DNA of 64,000 bases from Scolanthus callimorphus (lineage: Eukaryota; Cnidaria; Anthozoa; Actiniaria; Edwardsiidae). Under the pieces are notes generated by a model, which saw only the letters and a list, made by a program, of their open reading frames with translations, made no database searches and was not told where the DNA came from. Below, in pieces: positions 48,457-60,858 of the stretch; the first letter of the stretch is position 1, and each line of letters opens with the position of its first letter. The DNA is taken from the NCBI GenBank assembly GCA_033964015.1, contig CM066918.1, positions 30,604,595-30,668,594 of the forward strand, given 5' to 3'. Position numbers and translations under genes: made by a program.

Positions 48457-51041
48457 TCGCGTCCTTGTCGCGTCCAGCGGGTCCGCGTGGGGTCGTTCGC
48501 GGTGTGAGAGGGGGTTTGGGGTTGGGAAGCCTGTGGTATATTCAAAATGGCGCCTTTCAGTTTCACTGGAGAACGGTTGCTCAACTTCTCTACACAACGA
48601 GTTAACTCATTGGTTTAAGAGCACAGAAAGACTAGTACTTAGCAAGTAAGATATAATTCCCTTTATTAGTTACGTAAAAGTGAGCTCTAATCTGACGTCG
48701 TAAGATTTAATTTAGCTTTTACATCAAAGGCTGTCATGCATGCTCGACAAAGTTTTTAAAATCAGTTGAAAGCAATTACCGTATTTATAAGACTATAAAG
48801 GCTAAGCAGTCCAGACGGCATTAACAATTTTCGTTAAGGACGTACATGAACCGGGTCTGAACATATATCGGCAGTTTGATAAGGAAATCTGGTTAAGGAT
48901 GGGTGGTATAAGTTTCTTATTAGAACGTCGATGTCATGTGGGGGTTATTTTTTGTAGCACCTGTTTTTCAGGAGGGTGCAAATTTTAAAATCCAATAAAT
49001 TTAGACCCCCCCTCCCCTGTGAACATAATAAATGATCTGTCCCTTATACTAGATGGCTAAGCTGTTGAATGCCCTTAATTTCAGATGGCTAAGCCATCAT
49101 GCAGAGATGTGGCCAATCTCTGACCTTAAAAATGCAGGTGGTGTTTTGGTCCTACGAAATGTCTTTCTACACTTTATAAATGCGACCCAGGTAAACAAAA
49201 GATAAGCAAAACTGAATGAAAGTCAGAACAACAGAAGCACGAGTGTGTTTATTACAAATCATAATAAAACATGTTCACAGGGCTTGTAATTTTCCTTTTA
49301 CGCCTAACTTTTTTGACTCAGGAATACAATAACAACTGTGTTTTCAGTTTCTACAGTGTTCTCCTAGTTGATTTATGCCTTTTGATGAATTACACCAAGT
49401 TGGTGCAATATGTAAAATTACGACTTTGATTATTTCTTAATGTCAAGCCCTGTTCAAACACTGTCTTTCAGCTTTCCATAGCCAGCCTTACACAAGGCTG
49501 TGTTTATAGGGTGTAGTGCTTTTAAAGAAAATGACTAAAGATAATTGGTAAATAAAGCAAGGAATGATGCAGGGTTTACACATACCTGAAAGCCAGAACA
49601 ACAGAGGCACGAGTGTGAAATCCCATACTCCTGCTGCCCACTGCAGCAAGCCATGAAAGTGTGCATGTCATGCGCATCACGTAATAAGAAGCGTGACAAC
49701 AGGCTACATAATTTACAGTATTATTTAGAGTGGTTTCCTATGAGTAATTGGTTTATTGTATTCACTCATAGGAGGTGTTAGAACCAATTTAATTAACACG
49801 ACTGCAGGGATGTCACCTCTCCCGGTTTTGCTGGGAGTCTCAAGATGTTTTGCTCCGTCTCCCAGGCAAAAATCAAGAAGGGAAACTGGAACATTTCTCT
49901 CAGGTACACCTCCAAACATTCATGAGTAAACATCACATCTGTAATTGTGAACAGAGATTACTGGATAATTACTGGCAGTTTATAGTTATAGGTCAAAATT
50001 AGCCTTCTAATTTTCCATTTCAAGGAATATGTTAGAGGGTGCAAGTAATAACTAAGTACCTACACATTAGAAAGTAAAAATGTTTACTAGGCAAGTTGTT
50101 GGCTTGCACTTTCATTGTAGAATACCCTGCCACTGACTTGAATCAAACTGGCATCTTGATAATCTAGGAACTGCATTTCTTAGTATCCATGCAAATTAAC
50201 CAAAATCACTGTTATTGAAGATGTTTCAATCTGTACATTCGCCAGGATACATTTAATAGAAAAAAATTAGTAAAAAAAAGAACAAAAATTTGAGAGATTT
50301 GGCAGGGTGTTCCAACATTGCTCCTTATAGGTATTCCTCAATATCAATTATTGCCTGTGTGCTGCTAATGGATAAAAACAATGTCTCCTTTATTGTGTAA
50401 TTCCAGAAATTATCCCCACCACAGAGGGATTTTACCTTAGGATCCCCACCCCCTTGAAATTTCCAGTTAAAATATTTATAAACAGGGATTTGGCATGGGA
50501 AATCTGTGGTGAGGTCATTGATCTCTTCTGGAAATATGCTGTCATTGTTTATAACCTTGTGGTGAAAACAATCAATGGTTTTGACACAAATTTGGAAAAC
50601 AATGTCTGGTTGTCATCTAGTAACAGAGAAATTAATCTTGTTCCCTAAAGTCATTGTTTGCTATCCAGCAGCAGAGCAACAAGCAAAAGGCTCTGTTGAG
50701 ATCCAATCTTGTGGGAAAATGTTAGTTTGTTACTATTCTGGATATTTTCTTAAATATTTTTTAAGGGTTTTATGCAGCCACACATTAAGTACTTGACACT
50801 GCATTAAAATGCAAATTGTTGTGTGCCTGAACTACTAACACCAATGCTCAAAGAAAGCTGGATCACAACAGAGCCTTTTGCCTCATGGCCATACAATCTG
50901 CAGTAGCCAGGGGGGTACTTAGGCATAGACATGATGGGGGTCCAACATATTTTTGGGGCATGGATTGGGGTAAACTTCAGGAAGTGAAGTGGTCATCCTT
51001 AGTTGTCTCATACTTACTGTAATTATTGACTTGCTTTACAG
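48457..51041. other. A/T-rich intergenic DNA
   Basis: No exon is supported. A 30-bp direct repeat (CAGAACAACAGAAGCACGAG, with one change) occurs near 49226 and 49592. Short open frames at 48437-48649 and 50454-50796 lack any recognisable domain or splice context. Confidence 0.5.
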
Positions 51042-53574
51042 TAGCCTGAGTAAACAGATGCCCACTCAAAATCGAACGATTTGAGTGAGACGCCTGAGCA
51101 ATATAGCCATATGTCAAGTACTGGGTGGCTTGACACTGCACAGATCTGGGTAAGTGATTTCGATTGTTTGATATGCTGTCTGTGTCACATTTATTTTTGT
51201 GAGTTCAAGATGACTTCAACAGCAAGCTAGATCAGTCGATTTGAAACCTCTCAAAGAAGTGGTTTTATCTTCTTGCAAGCATTTTTAAATTCAGAATTTA
51301 TATGAAGACCAGTTACAGCACTGCACAGACGAGTTTGTTGACCAGGACTCAAGCTTGGTGTTAGCCCTGCACTTCATTTGTTGCATTCTAGTAAATGAAT
51401 GAAGCTTGGGAGACTCTTGTAGTTGCTGCAGATCAAAAAGAGTCTGTCTTCAAACAGATAGGGTACAGATGTTTTAATTTGGTGTTTAAGTCTCCAATGT
51501 TCACTCTTGGGGAGCATTGTGAAACCGTTGAGTCAGAGTTCAAGTTTAGCATCGCATGTTTAAGTGGCTAGCCTGGTCCACCATAAGAGAGGCGATTTGA
51601 CTTCTTTGGACTTTTTACCACCATTATTGATTGCTTTCTGAAGCCATCATGAGTACGGGCCAGCTCCATTTGAATGAAGAGTACAATTTGAAATATGATT
51701 GACTTTCCCAATGTAGGCTTGTTTGTATAGGCTTTTTGTCTGTATTAGAAATATGTACAGTAAAGTGCTTGCAACTGGTCTTCATAATATATTATTCTCA
51801 ACTTAATACTACCATTTGCATGCAACCCTGAAGCTTGATGATTTTTTTGCATAGGTTTACTTTTCAAACATGAGAAGTTGTCTCGTTTCCCACTCACTGA
51901 TCGGCTGCTGTTTTGACCTTTATTTAATTCAGCCATAAGAGTGTGAGAAATGTGACTACTTCTTGACAAAACCTGCACATTTGAAATGTAAAGGGTCATT
52001 CCACAGTAAACCGTATGTTGCGGAGTCTACATTTAGAGAGATTTGAGGCATCATAACTTCAAATCTAGAACTTCAGTCAAAGTGACTTTACATGTCTAGG
52101 GTATAAGAGTATAATTGCTTTATACAGTGGAATTGACCATCATGCTAGTTAAAGGGGTTCCAAGATATTCTATTGATTATGGGTGTTGCGGAGTCTACTC
52201 AGAAGAACCTTTGATTTCCAACAAGGTAACTTAAGCTAGAAATCTCTGTGAATTTTTCAGCTGTTTTGAATAGTGGTTTTTGTTAAAAGAAGAAGCATTG
52301 ATCTGTGTTTATTTTAAACACAGAGAGTTTCTTGCTTTGTTTTATTTTTTTGGAGAAACGATTTATTTTATAAAGGCTGGTGTTGTTGCGGAGTCTACGT
52401 TGCGGAGTCTACAATAGGGCACAAGAGGAAAAACTAAGGCAAAAATACAAAAAAAATCCTATCAGTGTACTTCAATTAAATAGAAAATTCCAAATAAATC
52501 AATATCATCCCTTTCCAGTAAATTTCCAGCTATTTGGTGATCAGAATTAAAATTTGGGAATTGTTGCGGAGTCTACTGTTGCGGAGTCTACAAATAAACA
52601 AGCTTGGTATCCTGCAATGCAAATATACTAATTTAATAGTCTTGCAACCTTTCCAGCACTAATTTTTGGTGGTTAAAAGTATTACAACAATAATACAACT
52701 ACTACTAACAAATTCAACAGTTTTCTAGTTAGCAGTCCAGAAGAAGTTGTAGATTCCGCAACAAAAATGTAGACTCTGCAACGAAAATTAATTACTTGTT
52801 ATTACTCGAAGGAAATACATTTTAAATAATTTCTTCCATATATATTTTACAACAGTGATAAATTAGAAGTTTACAAACTTTCAGCAAAAAATGTTTATTT
52901 TTGTAACTTTTATTAAAACTAAAAGTACCAAAATCGTTGCGGAGTCTACAATTCTTCGTTGGACAGCAAATTCTCCCAAGCTCAAGCTAAACAGCCTAGA
53001 CTGCTATGTGTTTTTAGAGAGAGCACCATTAGTAGATTGTGTCTATCTAAGTTTCAAACTGTTAATGTTTTATTATTTTCTTCAACAAGCAGAATTGAAA
53101 TGTAGACTCCGCAACAGCATTTTACCTAATTTGGATAAATGATGCTAATTTATTCATCAGTGCCGCTAGTAAGAGCAAAACAAATAGTAATAAAATAAAC
53201 TTCAGATATTGTCCTCTAAAATTCTCTGGAAAAGAGCCTAATATTTATGCATTTAAAAAAATGATGTTCAGGCTCAAAATACTGTGGAATGACCCTAAAC
53301 CTAACGTAAAAAAAATCAAACTTCAGGATTGAACGCAAATGGTAGTAAGCACTTGCAATGAGATAAAAACACTTTTTAGAGATTTCAAACTACACTGTTC
53401 TACAGCTTTGCTTGCTGCCAGAAGCCATCTTGAACACACAAAGATAAATGAGACACAGTCAAAGGGCACCAACCAATCCAAATCACTTCCCAGATCTGTG
53501 CACTGACTATATTGCTCAGATGACGTCTCACTCAAATCTTTTGATTTTGAGTTGGCATTCCTTAACGCAGACTA
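51042..53574. mobile_element. Large foldback element with GTTGCGGAGTCTAC repeats
   Basis: Outer arms at 51042-51310 and about 53325-53574 are inverted copies (TTTGAGTGAGACG, GAGCAATATAG, CACAGATCTGGG). Inner arms pair AGGGTCATTCCACAGTA near 51990 with its complement near 53280. The left arm has about 500 bp extra. The centre holds ten copies of GTTGCGGAGTCTAC or its complement: 52017, 52185, 52385, 52399, 52563, 52578, 52936 forward; 52749, 52769, 53102 reverse. No transposase is found. Confidence 0.82.
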
Positions 53575-53679
53575 TTTATAATGTGGAAATAAAAAGAGGT
53601 TCCAAGTGTGACTAGTTTTTATTCCAACTCCATATGGTATGTAAGTACCTTTTCTGAATTAAAAAAAAGTCCCACAAGG

Positions 53680-53905
53680 CCCCTCAGACCCCAGCTATTG
53701 ATGCCCCTGTCAGCACCAGTGGCATGCCATCTCACTACACTCAGTACTAAGACTCCAAGCTCCAGACTGCTCACCAGACAGTATCTCCTCAGCTCGCAAG
53801 GCTGCAACTCTAGGCTACAGGGTATTACCTTCACACACACCAAGTCTCTCACATGATTGGTGTTGCCATGGTGATAGATACAAATACATGCAGTACATGT
53901 TAATT
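53680..53905 (+). pseudogene. Degenerate copy of the 57820-58060 segment
   Basis: It matches the reverse complement of 57820-58060 with many substitutions, for example AGTATCTCCTCAGCT and GATACAAATACATGCAGTAC. The reading frame is interrupted. It begins about 110 bp after the large foldback element. Confidence 0.65.
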
Positions 53906-53937
53906 AGACCGTCTGATAACATTGTTATTAAAGCGGG

Positions 53938-54568
53938 ACTGTCACGGTACGCGCATGTGCGAATTTTGATCACTTTGGTCCGGGCCGGAACGATGGCTGT
54001 GAGAGGGAGGAATTACGCTGGTAGAATCCGTTCAAATCTTGTTGTTTCGGGGTCCATCTACCCTTAATTCTTAACGGGTATTCTCTCCTGAGATCTCCTT
54101 AGTATCGTGACCAAATTTTGGAGTCGATGTAATATTGTTTGCCGTTTTAAATTGAATGAGACTCGAGCGTCATTTTCACTGATGGCTGCCCAACAAGAAA
54201 GGCCTAATCGAGGTCGTCCTTACGCCAAAATGGCTTGGGAACACAATAAAAGCAGGATCTGGATATCGAAAAGGGTCCACGAGACATGGAAATTGTTCAA
54301 GGGCTATGGTATCTTCACCTCAGACAACGATTTTGCAGCTCATTTGCCTAATAACCCCTAAAAACTTACCATAATGTCGCCTCCTGACGAAAGAACTCCA
54401 AATTATGTTTTCCCTGAGGCGACGTCGCGCGGGGCGTGGGTACTTTCCCGCGAATACGAAGTGTCCCGTGATTGGTTTATTTAAACAGGGAATCCCCGTT
54501 TTGAATGATAGTTATGGGATCGGCGGTCTTTGCTCGAGCATGCGCGTACCGTGACAGTCCCGCTTTAA
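53938..54568 (+). mobile_element. TTAA-flanked piggyBac-like element
   Basis: TTAA is followed by AGCGGGACTGTCACGGTACG, and the right end is the exact complement over 26 bp, followed by TTAA. At 631 bp it is too short for a transposase, but it contains an open frame at 54107-54361. Confidence 0.87.
54182..54361 (+). CDS. Small ORF inside the TTAA element
   Basis: The frame opens at 54107, and the likely start is the ATG at 54182 (MAAQQERPNRGRPYAKMAW). It encodes about 60 residues, charged at the N-terminus, with RIWISKRVHETWKLF and SDNDFAAHL. I do not recognise a named family. The pattern W-x-R-V-x-x-W plus FAxHL looks like a short helical DNA-binding or captured exon segment. It may be untranslated. 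Confidence 0.35.
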   Translation: MAAQQERPNRGRPYAKMAWEHNKSRIWISKRVHETWKLFKGYGIFTSDNDFAAHLPNNP

Positions 54569-55163
54569 GGGAACATACCACAAATCACTCCATATTTTCC
54601 GTACCCCCTGTGGGATTATTCAACTTTTAAAACAGACATCCTAACTTCCCCCACAATTAGGGCTGGAATGTCTATGACTCTGCTTTTAGGAAATCCAATC
54701 TGCACACTGTAATTTATTTTGTATTATTTTTTTTTAAGTACAATTTAACATTAACATTCTCAGCATTGTTTCATGAAAGCCAACTTTCCTGCATTTTGAC
54801 TCGAAATAATGTAGTGCTGTAAAGTTATTTCACTGAGCACAGACATTTTGTTGGCACAAAATACCCCACTCCCATATTCTGAATGTTGGAGGTTGGCATA
54901 TCTATGTTTAGTAAATTTGTAGAGAAGTTTTAGTCTCAAAATTTAACAAGAGAGAACACTTCAAACTACAGACTGACAGTATTTTGCAATTTACAGACAG
55001 TTTTGATCAAAGGGTGAAAAATTATAGTTTAGCTTTTGAAAGCTCATACTTTTTATTTAGTAATTTGCAAGGTTTCTAGAGTTATACTAACTTTGTTGTT
55101 TTATTGGTCATACTGGCTTTATCTTTTTTTCATCTCACCTTGAATATGCAAATAAATTCCAAT

Positions 55164-56437
55164 GGGCATTTCCAGAAAATAAAGGTACCCCCCCCCCCCA
55201 CGGGCGGCATTTGGAAATTCCGAAGGGATGGGGGGGTTTAAGAGCTCGGAATTCTGATTGCAAGGTTTTCGAAGCTGGATATCTTGTCACAAGGGGGGGG
55301 GTCTGAAGATGCCCAACCTCGGAAGGAGTTTGCTGTTTTTCAGTCTGCTAAAATAGCGTTTTTCAGAAAGAAAAGAACGTCATTTCACGCGCGGAAAAAC
55401 AGTCTTCGCCGCCATATTCGATAGATAGAGAATGCTTACCAGTTCGTACTTGTCCCTTCTAAGACAGAATCTCCATAATTTTCTACTGATTTCGACTGTT
55501 AGTTCAATCACGCATCAGGTTCAACTTTTGTACAATCACACATTGAGATTAATATAAAGGATGTTGGCGATACGGGATAAGTTGAGCTTGCATGGACGCG
55601 CAATCTTCGTCAAAACCCACAACTTTCCCTGACATATCTAAAGAAATCCCGGAACAAAACGGTATAGGTTAATAAACGTTTCTCAAAAATGGTACATGTA
55701 ATATGCATGTTGAATAATATGTTTTTCTTTTGCTCCTTTTTAGAGTTTCTATATGGGTTTTTCCTAAGCCTCAAATATTCGAAGATCCGCAAAAAGTAAC
55801 AACTAGGCTTTCAAAACTTGGTCTAGCTCATTCTAATGTGTTTTCCTATTGGTTATATTTGGAAAAATTGTTTTAGAAAGCGATTGAAAATGTGTGTTGC
55901 AAGAATAGCTTCCACACTTCGTTTTAAATGTCTATTCCCCCATTTCACGATCGAATGGCGAAAGTCTCAAGTTTTTCCGTGATAATATCATCCGATTCTT
56001 TGCCCCTGCAATTCAAATCTTACAAAATAGCCAGTAAGCTACTAGTTAAATACGCTAAAAATGTAGAGCTCATATTCAGTGGATGTTGTGAATGCCAGTG
56101 TAATTTTTTTCTTCAAAATCAAACTATCATGCTCTGTATTAATATTTGCAAATTTAATAAATTCCCACAACAACCCCCGCAACTTTTGCCTTTTTCTCTG
56201 CAACGTTTCCCTCTCGCAAATTTTTACTTTTTCTCGCAATAATAAACAAGGTGGTGCGTATTTGGATTCCGGAGGGGAGGGGGGTAAAAGTTGAAATTTC
56301 TGAAGGGAGGGGGGTTTAACCTGCCCGGAATTCTATATGCATGGGGGGGTAAACCATTCTGGAAATTCTGGATGCATGGGGGGGTCAAAAACTAGTGCCG
56401 CCCGTGGGGGGGTACCTTTATTTTCTGGAATTGCCCA
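55164..56437. mobile_element. Foldback element with poly-C/G tracts
   Basis: The ends TTCCAGAAAATAAAGGTACC and its complement are followed inward by CCCCC and CACGGGCGGCA on both sides. The arms contain repeated GGGGGGG runs with TTCTGAAGGGAG-like units. The interior is A/T-rich with no recognised protein. Confidence 0.75.
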
Positions 56438-57303
56438 ATTAGGAAATTGAAATTGTCAGTTTATTTGCTAAATCCTAGGTGTTTAGAATACAATACAGTT
56501 AGCTGTCAACTTTCTCACATGCACTTTAGGTAGGAGTCTCAAAATTATGAGTCATGTCTCAAGGTAAATTTTACTTCATCTCATGTATTTATACTTTATT
56601 TCTCCCACATAACATCCTTGGATATTTCTTTCATATTTTGTTGAATTTCCTACAACATCTAAAGATTTTTGTGCTCTGGGGTTCACCTAGCTATGATAGT
56701 ATAATAGTGGCCTTAGTCCATCTACAGACAATCAGCTTTATCAAGTGCTTCTAAATCAATTCTTTCTATTATCAATGCATGTTATGCGAAGCTAGCAGTT
56801 GACATTTAAAAGTTTCTGTGGTATTTGATCATCAGCATCCAGTATTTACCAGTACTGTAGGTGTTAGAGCATGCGCACATGGGAATGTCAGTCTGAATAG
56901 AGAAAAACTGTGGCCTCGGCCTGGAAAATTCTGACCTCAGCCTCCAGCCTCAGTCACCATTTTTTCCAGCCCTCAGTTACAATTTTTTCCTATGCAGACC
57001 TCCCAGCTGGTAAATAATGTTTATTCCAACACATAGAGGCCTCAAAAAGCAATCTAAATTTTCCAAGATTGTGAGGTTGACATTCATTTTTTTTAGAATT
57101 GAGTATCACATATTATATTTTATTATATAGACACAGGTGTTTTACTGGGAAATATGCCACTCGTAGATCTCATACGAAGCTACATCCGGGTCCTCAGTGA
57201 CATATTTTCCATATCCTCACTACTGAGGATATCGGTCAAAACAAAAGTGCTTGGAAATCATTTGGAATATTTTTTTCTGGTTTGTCTATATAATAAAAAG
57301 AAA
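56438..57303. other. A/T-rich intergenic DNA
   Basis: No exon or repeat boundary is recognised. The frame at 56554-56754 and the frame at 57154-57495 have no domain evidence. Confidence 0.4.
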
Positions 57304-57440
57304 ATTACACGGTGGCTTGAAGATATGAGTTTTATTTTCTCGTGTCAAAAACAATATTTTACTCATTCGCTGCGCTCATTCGTAAAATATTGTTCTTGCC
57401 ACTCGAAAATAAAACTCATATCTTCGCGCCACCGTGTAAT
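57304..57440. repeat. Palindromic MITE
   Basis: ATTACACGGTGGC and AGATATGAGTTTTATTTTC are mirrored by GAAAATAAAACTCATATCT and GCCACCGTGTAAT. It is nearly a perfect hairpin with a loop around CATTCGCTGCGCTCATTC. Confidence 0.82.
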
Positions 57441-57819
57441 ATCCTCTATATATATTTTTCTTGTATTATTTTTTTCTGCCAAATGCAGATTTTAACCAAT
57501 GTCCCTGTTTTAACCAAACTATTAGCCTTTAAATGTTAAAATCTAATGTTTTAAAATGTTTTAAAATCTAAACAGATTATCTTAAAATTATTGGTTATGT
57601 TTACCACCTAAAGAGTGTGCAATATCTTTTTACAAGAGATTTGAAACTAAGGTAATTTAACCATTTTAGTAGCAGAGCTTCTCATCCGAGCCCGCCAAGG
57701 ACTTAGATCATATTAGGATGCCTTACAATTGTTTCAAAAGTATTTGAATAATTTTTATTGCCCACCATCCACAAATATGCAGTTTGATTTGCTGGCATGC
57801 TACCTTAATCTGAATGTGA

Positions 57820-58082
57820 TCAGTCATGTACTGCATGTATTTGTACCTACCTTCATGACAACATCAATCATGCGAGACACCTGGTAGGTGTGAATGGCAT
57901 CACCCTGTTGCACTAGAGCTGCGACCTTGAAAGCTGAGGAGATACTGGCCGGTGAGCAGGAGGAGCTGGAAGCCTCAGTACTGAATGCAGTGAGAGGACA
58001 CACCTGGTTTTGACATTTGGAGCATCTTTTCCAGCTGGGGCCATCAGGGCCTTGTGAGACTTTGTTTGCTCTACAATGCATA
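57820..58082 (-). pseudogene. Exon-like segment, minus strand
   Basis: On the minus strand an acceptor-like tgcattgtag precedes an open frame. It runs through CSKCQNQVCPLTAF and SRMIDVVMK to a donor-like gtaggt. An inverted degenerate copy is at 53680-53905. I do not recognise the protein. The presence of a decayed copy suggests a transposon or retroposed gene piece instead of a working exon. Confidence 0.4.
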
Positions 58083-59281
58083 CATAAAATGACATGCCAT
58101 GAACCTTAAAACAAAGAGAAGGACAAATGTGTGATTCCAGAAAAAAATCCTTACCTTTCTCTGGAAGGGATAGGATATTTCAGAGTGGTGGGTTGGGGAG
58201 GGATGTAATTTGCCTCTTGTTTGCCATGCAATCACCTTTGTATCTTTCACTAGAAATTTCAACCCCGTTCCCGATCTGTGTGGTAGGGCCATGGGCATTT
58301 TCTGTTATCACACATTCAAAAAAATGTTAGGCATCAGTAGTTGAACCAGTTGTCTGCCAAAACAAGTTATGAGTTGTATTTTTGTGTCAATCACTCTGGC
58401 AAAATGGGCCACCACTGAAACAACAAAATAAGACTCAGAACATGATTAACATGGAAACATCCCAAAGATTATAGGCATGCCTGTCAGTTCTCAGCCACCA
58501 AAATCGATACCCTGTTTCCCAATATTAGAAGAACTGTCTGGCTCAACCACTGAAGCACAAAACAAAATGTTGGTTTGCAAATTAACATGAAAAGGTTCTA
58601 GCTTGAGGCAAAAATAAGATAGAGCTCCGAAATTAATATGAAAACCTGAGGCAGCTGCAAGAACCTGTTAAATTTGGAAATCAAGCAATTAGTCTGGTCA
58701 AATTGATGTAAAAATGTAAGAACCTGAAATTATAAGGAAAATTACAAGCCAGTGCCTGTTAACAAGTTAGAGCCTTTTCAAATGGAAAACGTTTCGGTAA
58801 CCAGTGCCATAACTATTGTAGAAATTTTTGTTAAGGAGGTAAAGAAGCCACCAAAATGTGTGGGAATATTTAGTGTAAATGGTCACCTCCCAGGTGGCCT
58901 GCCTACAGACTCTCTTTGTTTCTGGTGAAGTTTTCATTTTCTAGTAAATGCTTTTTTTATTAGGCGCGCACGGGCGGAGGAGCGCCCTCTGAAGGCTTCC
59001 TGTGGCGAGCGCGCACATGTTGTTTTTTGCTTCAAGCTTTTTTGAGAGCTTTTGTGTACATTTATAGTACACAGGAACCCCTACGTGTGAGCCACAAAGC
59101 CAATATTCCTGTCGTGCTCTGCACAAGAAGAAACAAGAAGAGCCTGTGCGGAGGCTACCTACCAGGAAACAGGAAATATTTTAAAATCTCTAAAATCACA
59201 TTGATTATGTTGCCCTCCCCCCTAGGTATGGCCCTGGTTATATACAATCATAAAAACAAGGTTTTGCAACTACATCTTTTT
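58083..59281. other. Intergenic DNA
   Basis: No coding exon, tRNA or repeat boundary is recognised. Confidence 0.4.
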
Positions 59282-59290
59282 GCATCCATG

Positions 59291-59520
59291 TAGCCTGCTT
59301 GCAGGCGTTGGTTTTTATCGCGAAAACCCCGAAAACCCCCGAGTTCGTAGTCGTGGCCGCCATCTTGGACGCTTGGACGCGCGCCGGAAATGCCTGGAGC
59401 GAGTGACAAAGTGAGGGGGCATTTCCGGCGCGCGTCCAAGCGTCCAAGATGGCGGCCACGACTACGAACTCGGGGGTTTTCGGGTTTTCGCGATAAAAAC
59501 CAACGCCTGCAAGCAGGCTA
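59291..59520. mobile_element. Mutator-like MITE with 9-bp target duplication
   Basis: It is 230 bp with arms of about 100 bp almost perfectly complementary, beginning TAGCCTGCTTGCAGGCGTTG. GCATCCATG flanks it directly on both sides (59282-59290 and 59521-59529). High arm identity and an intact target duplication suggest a recent insertion. Confidence 0.93.
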
Positions 59521-59910
59521 GCATCCATGAAGTGTGACTATTTTCTATCCATGTTCTCTGTAGATAGATAGATAGATGTAATGGCTGTCTGGATCGACTC
59601 GTCCATTTTATACTCAATATGCTTGATTTTGGAAATGGCAAATGGGCTTCAAAGTATATTAAATTGAATTTAAAAAAATCTCAAGCATATAAAAAATTAG
59701 TTTTCATGCTGACCCGAATCAATTTGTTGTAAAACATTCTAGCACCAAAAATAATTATGTCTGATGTGGATGAAACCAATGTTTCATTAGGTCAAAAGTG
59801 AGGCATGCTTGGGGGTGTGCTGCGTGACTCCATTGTGGCAGCTGAGAGGAGAATATGTGAAAACATTAACACACTTCATAGATGCAGTCTATCCCAAAAA
59901 TAGCTTTAAA

Positions 59911-60074
59911 GGGACATTCCATTTTTTAGCTGCACCCCCCCCCCCCCCTTTCTTTAATAACCCCCTCTGAAATTCCTCAGAAACATGCTCTATCCCCTCA
60001 GAAAAGCCAACAGAAGAGGCTTTTTATTATTACACCCCCTCGGAAGAACCTACGAAAGAGCCTTTTTCGGTTTG

Positions 60075-60114
<40 letters not shown>

Positions 60115-60191
60115 AAGAGACCATTTTGCTATACCCCCTCAGAAAAACTCTGCTGTAGGGGGAGGGGTGCAGATAAAAAATGGAATGGCCC
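59911..60191. mobile_element. Inverted-repeat element with long poly-C
   Basis: GGGACATTCCATTTTTTAGC on the left pairs with ATAAAAAATGGAATGGCCC on the right. The interior has TACCCCCTC-AGAA repeats and a C run of about 35 at 60077-60112. Confidence 0.75.
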
Positions 60192-60309
60192 AAAACCACC
60201 CTGGAAAGTTTTAGTTGTCACCACCCACCCGAAATATGACCACCATGAAATATGTTTACCCAGCCTGGAATTCCATATTATCAGTGTTCTTGCTGGGTGT
60301 ACCCTGGTT

Positions 60310-60740
60310 TAGCCAATGGTCTGAGGTTTAGAGGGCTTTCTGTGGTCTGGCTAATAAAAGTCTTACTGTGGCTTGGCCAATGTTCTGTGGGGGTAACTGT
60401 GGATTGGCTGATGGTCTGTGGGGGTTACTGTGGTTTGACTGATGGTCTGTGGGGGTTACTGTGGGGGTTACTGTGGTTTGACTGATGGTCTGTGGGGGTC
60501 TCTGTGATTTGGCTGATGTGGGAGTAACTGAGGTTTGGCTGATGGTCTGTGGCGGTCACTGTGGTTTGGCTGATGGTGTGAAGGCTGTGGTTTGGCTGAT
60601 GGTCTGTGGGGGTCACTGGTTTGGCTGATGGTCTGTGGAGGTAACTGTGGTTTGGCTGATAGTGTGAAGGCTGTTGTCTGGCTGATGGTCTGACATTCTC
60701 ATTGTGGTCTGGTTTATTGCCTGAATGGCTTGCTGTGGTC
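60310..60740 (+). repeat. Minisatellite, GGTTTGGCTGATGGTCTGTG units
   Basis: Variants of TGTGGTTTGGCTGATGGTCTG with GGGGGTCAC spacers recur about twelve times with irregular spacing. Open frames over it on either strand are repeat products. Confidence 0.88.
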
Positions 60741-60858
60741 TGGCTGACAGGCTGGATTGTTGACAATAGTCAGAAGTACTCCAATTTTCTGTGGAATATT
60801 GACATAACAAGATTAGAGTACATACGAATCCCTGAATGTTAAGCTAAAATCATCATCA

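Noticed and set aside
48437..48649. 70-codon frame after the satellite element
   Set aside because: It begins in the element's right end, has no domain, and no following exon could be joined.
60425..60766. 113-codon minus-strand frame rich in HRPSAKP
   Set aside because: It is a translation of the minisatellite at 60310-60740.
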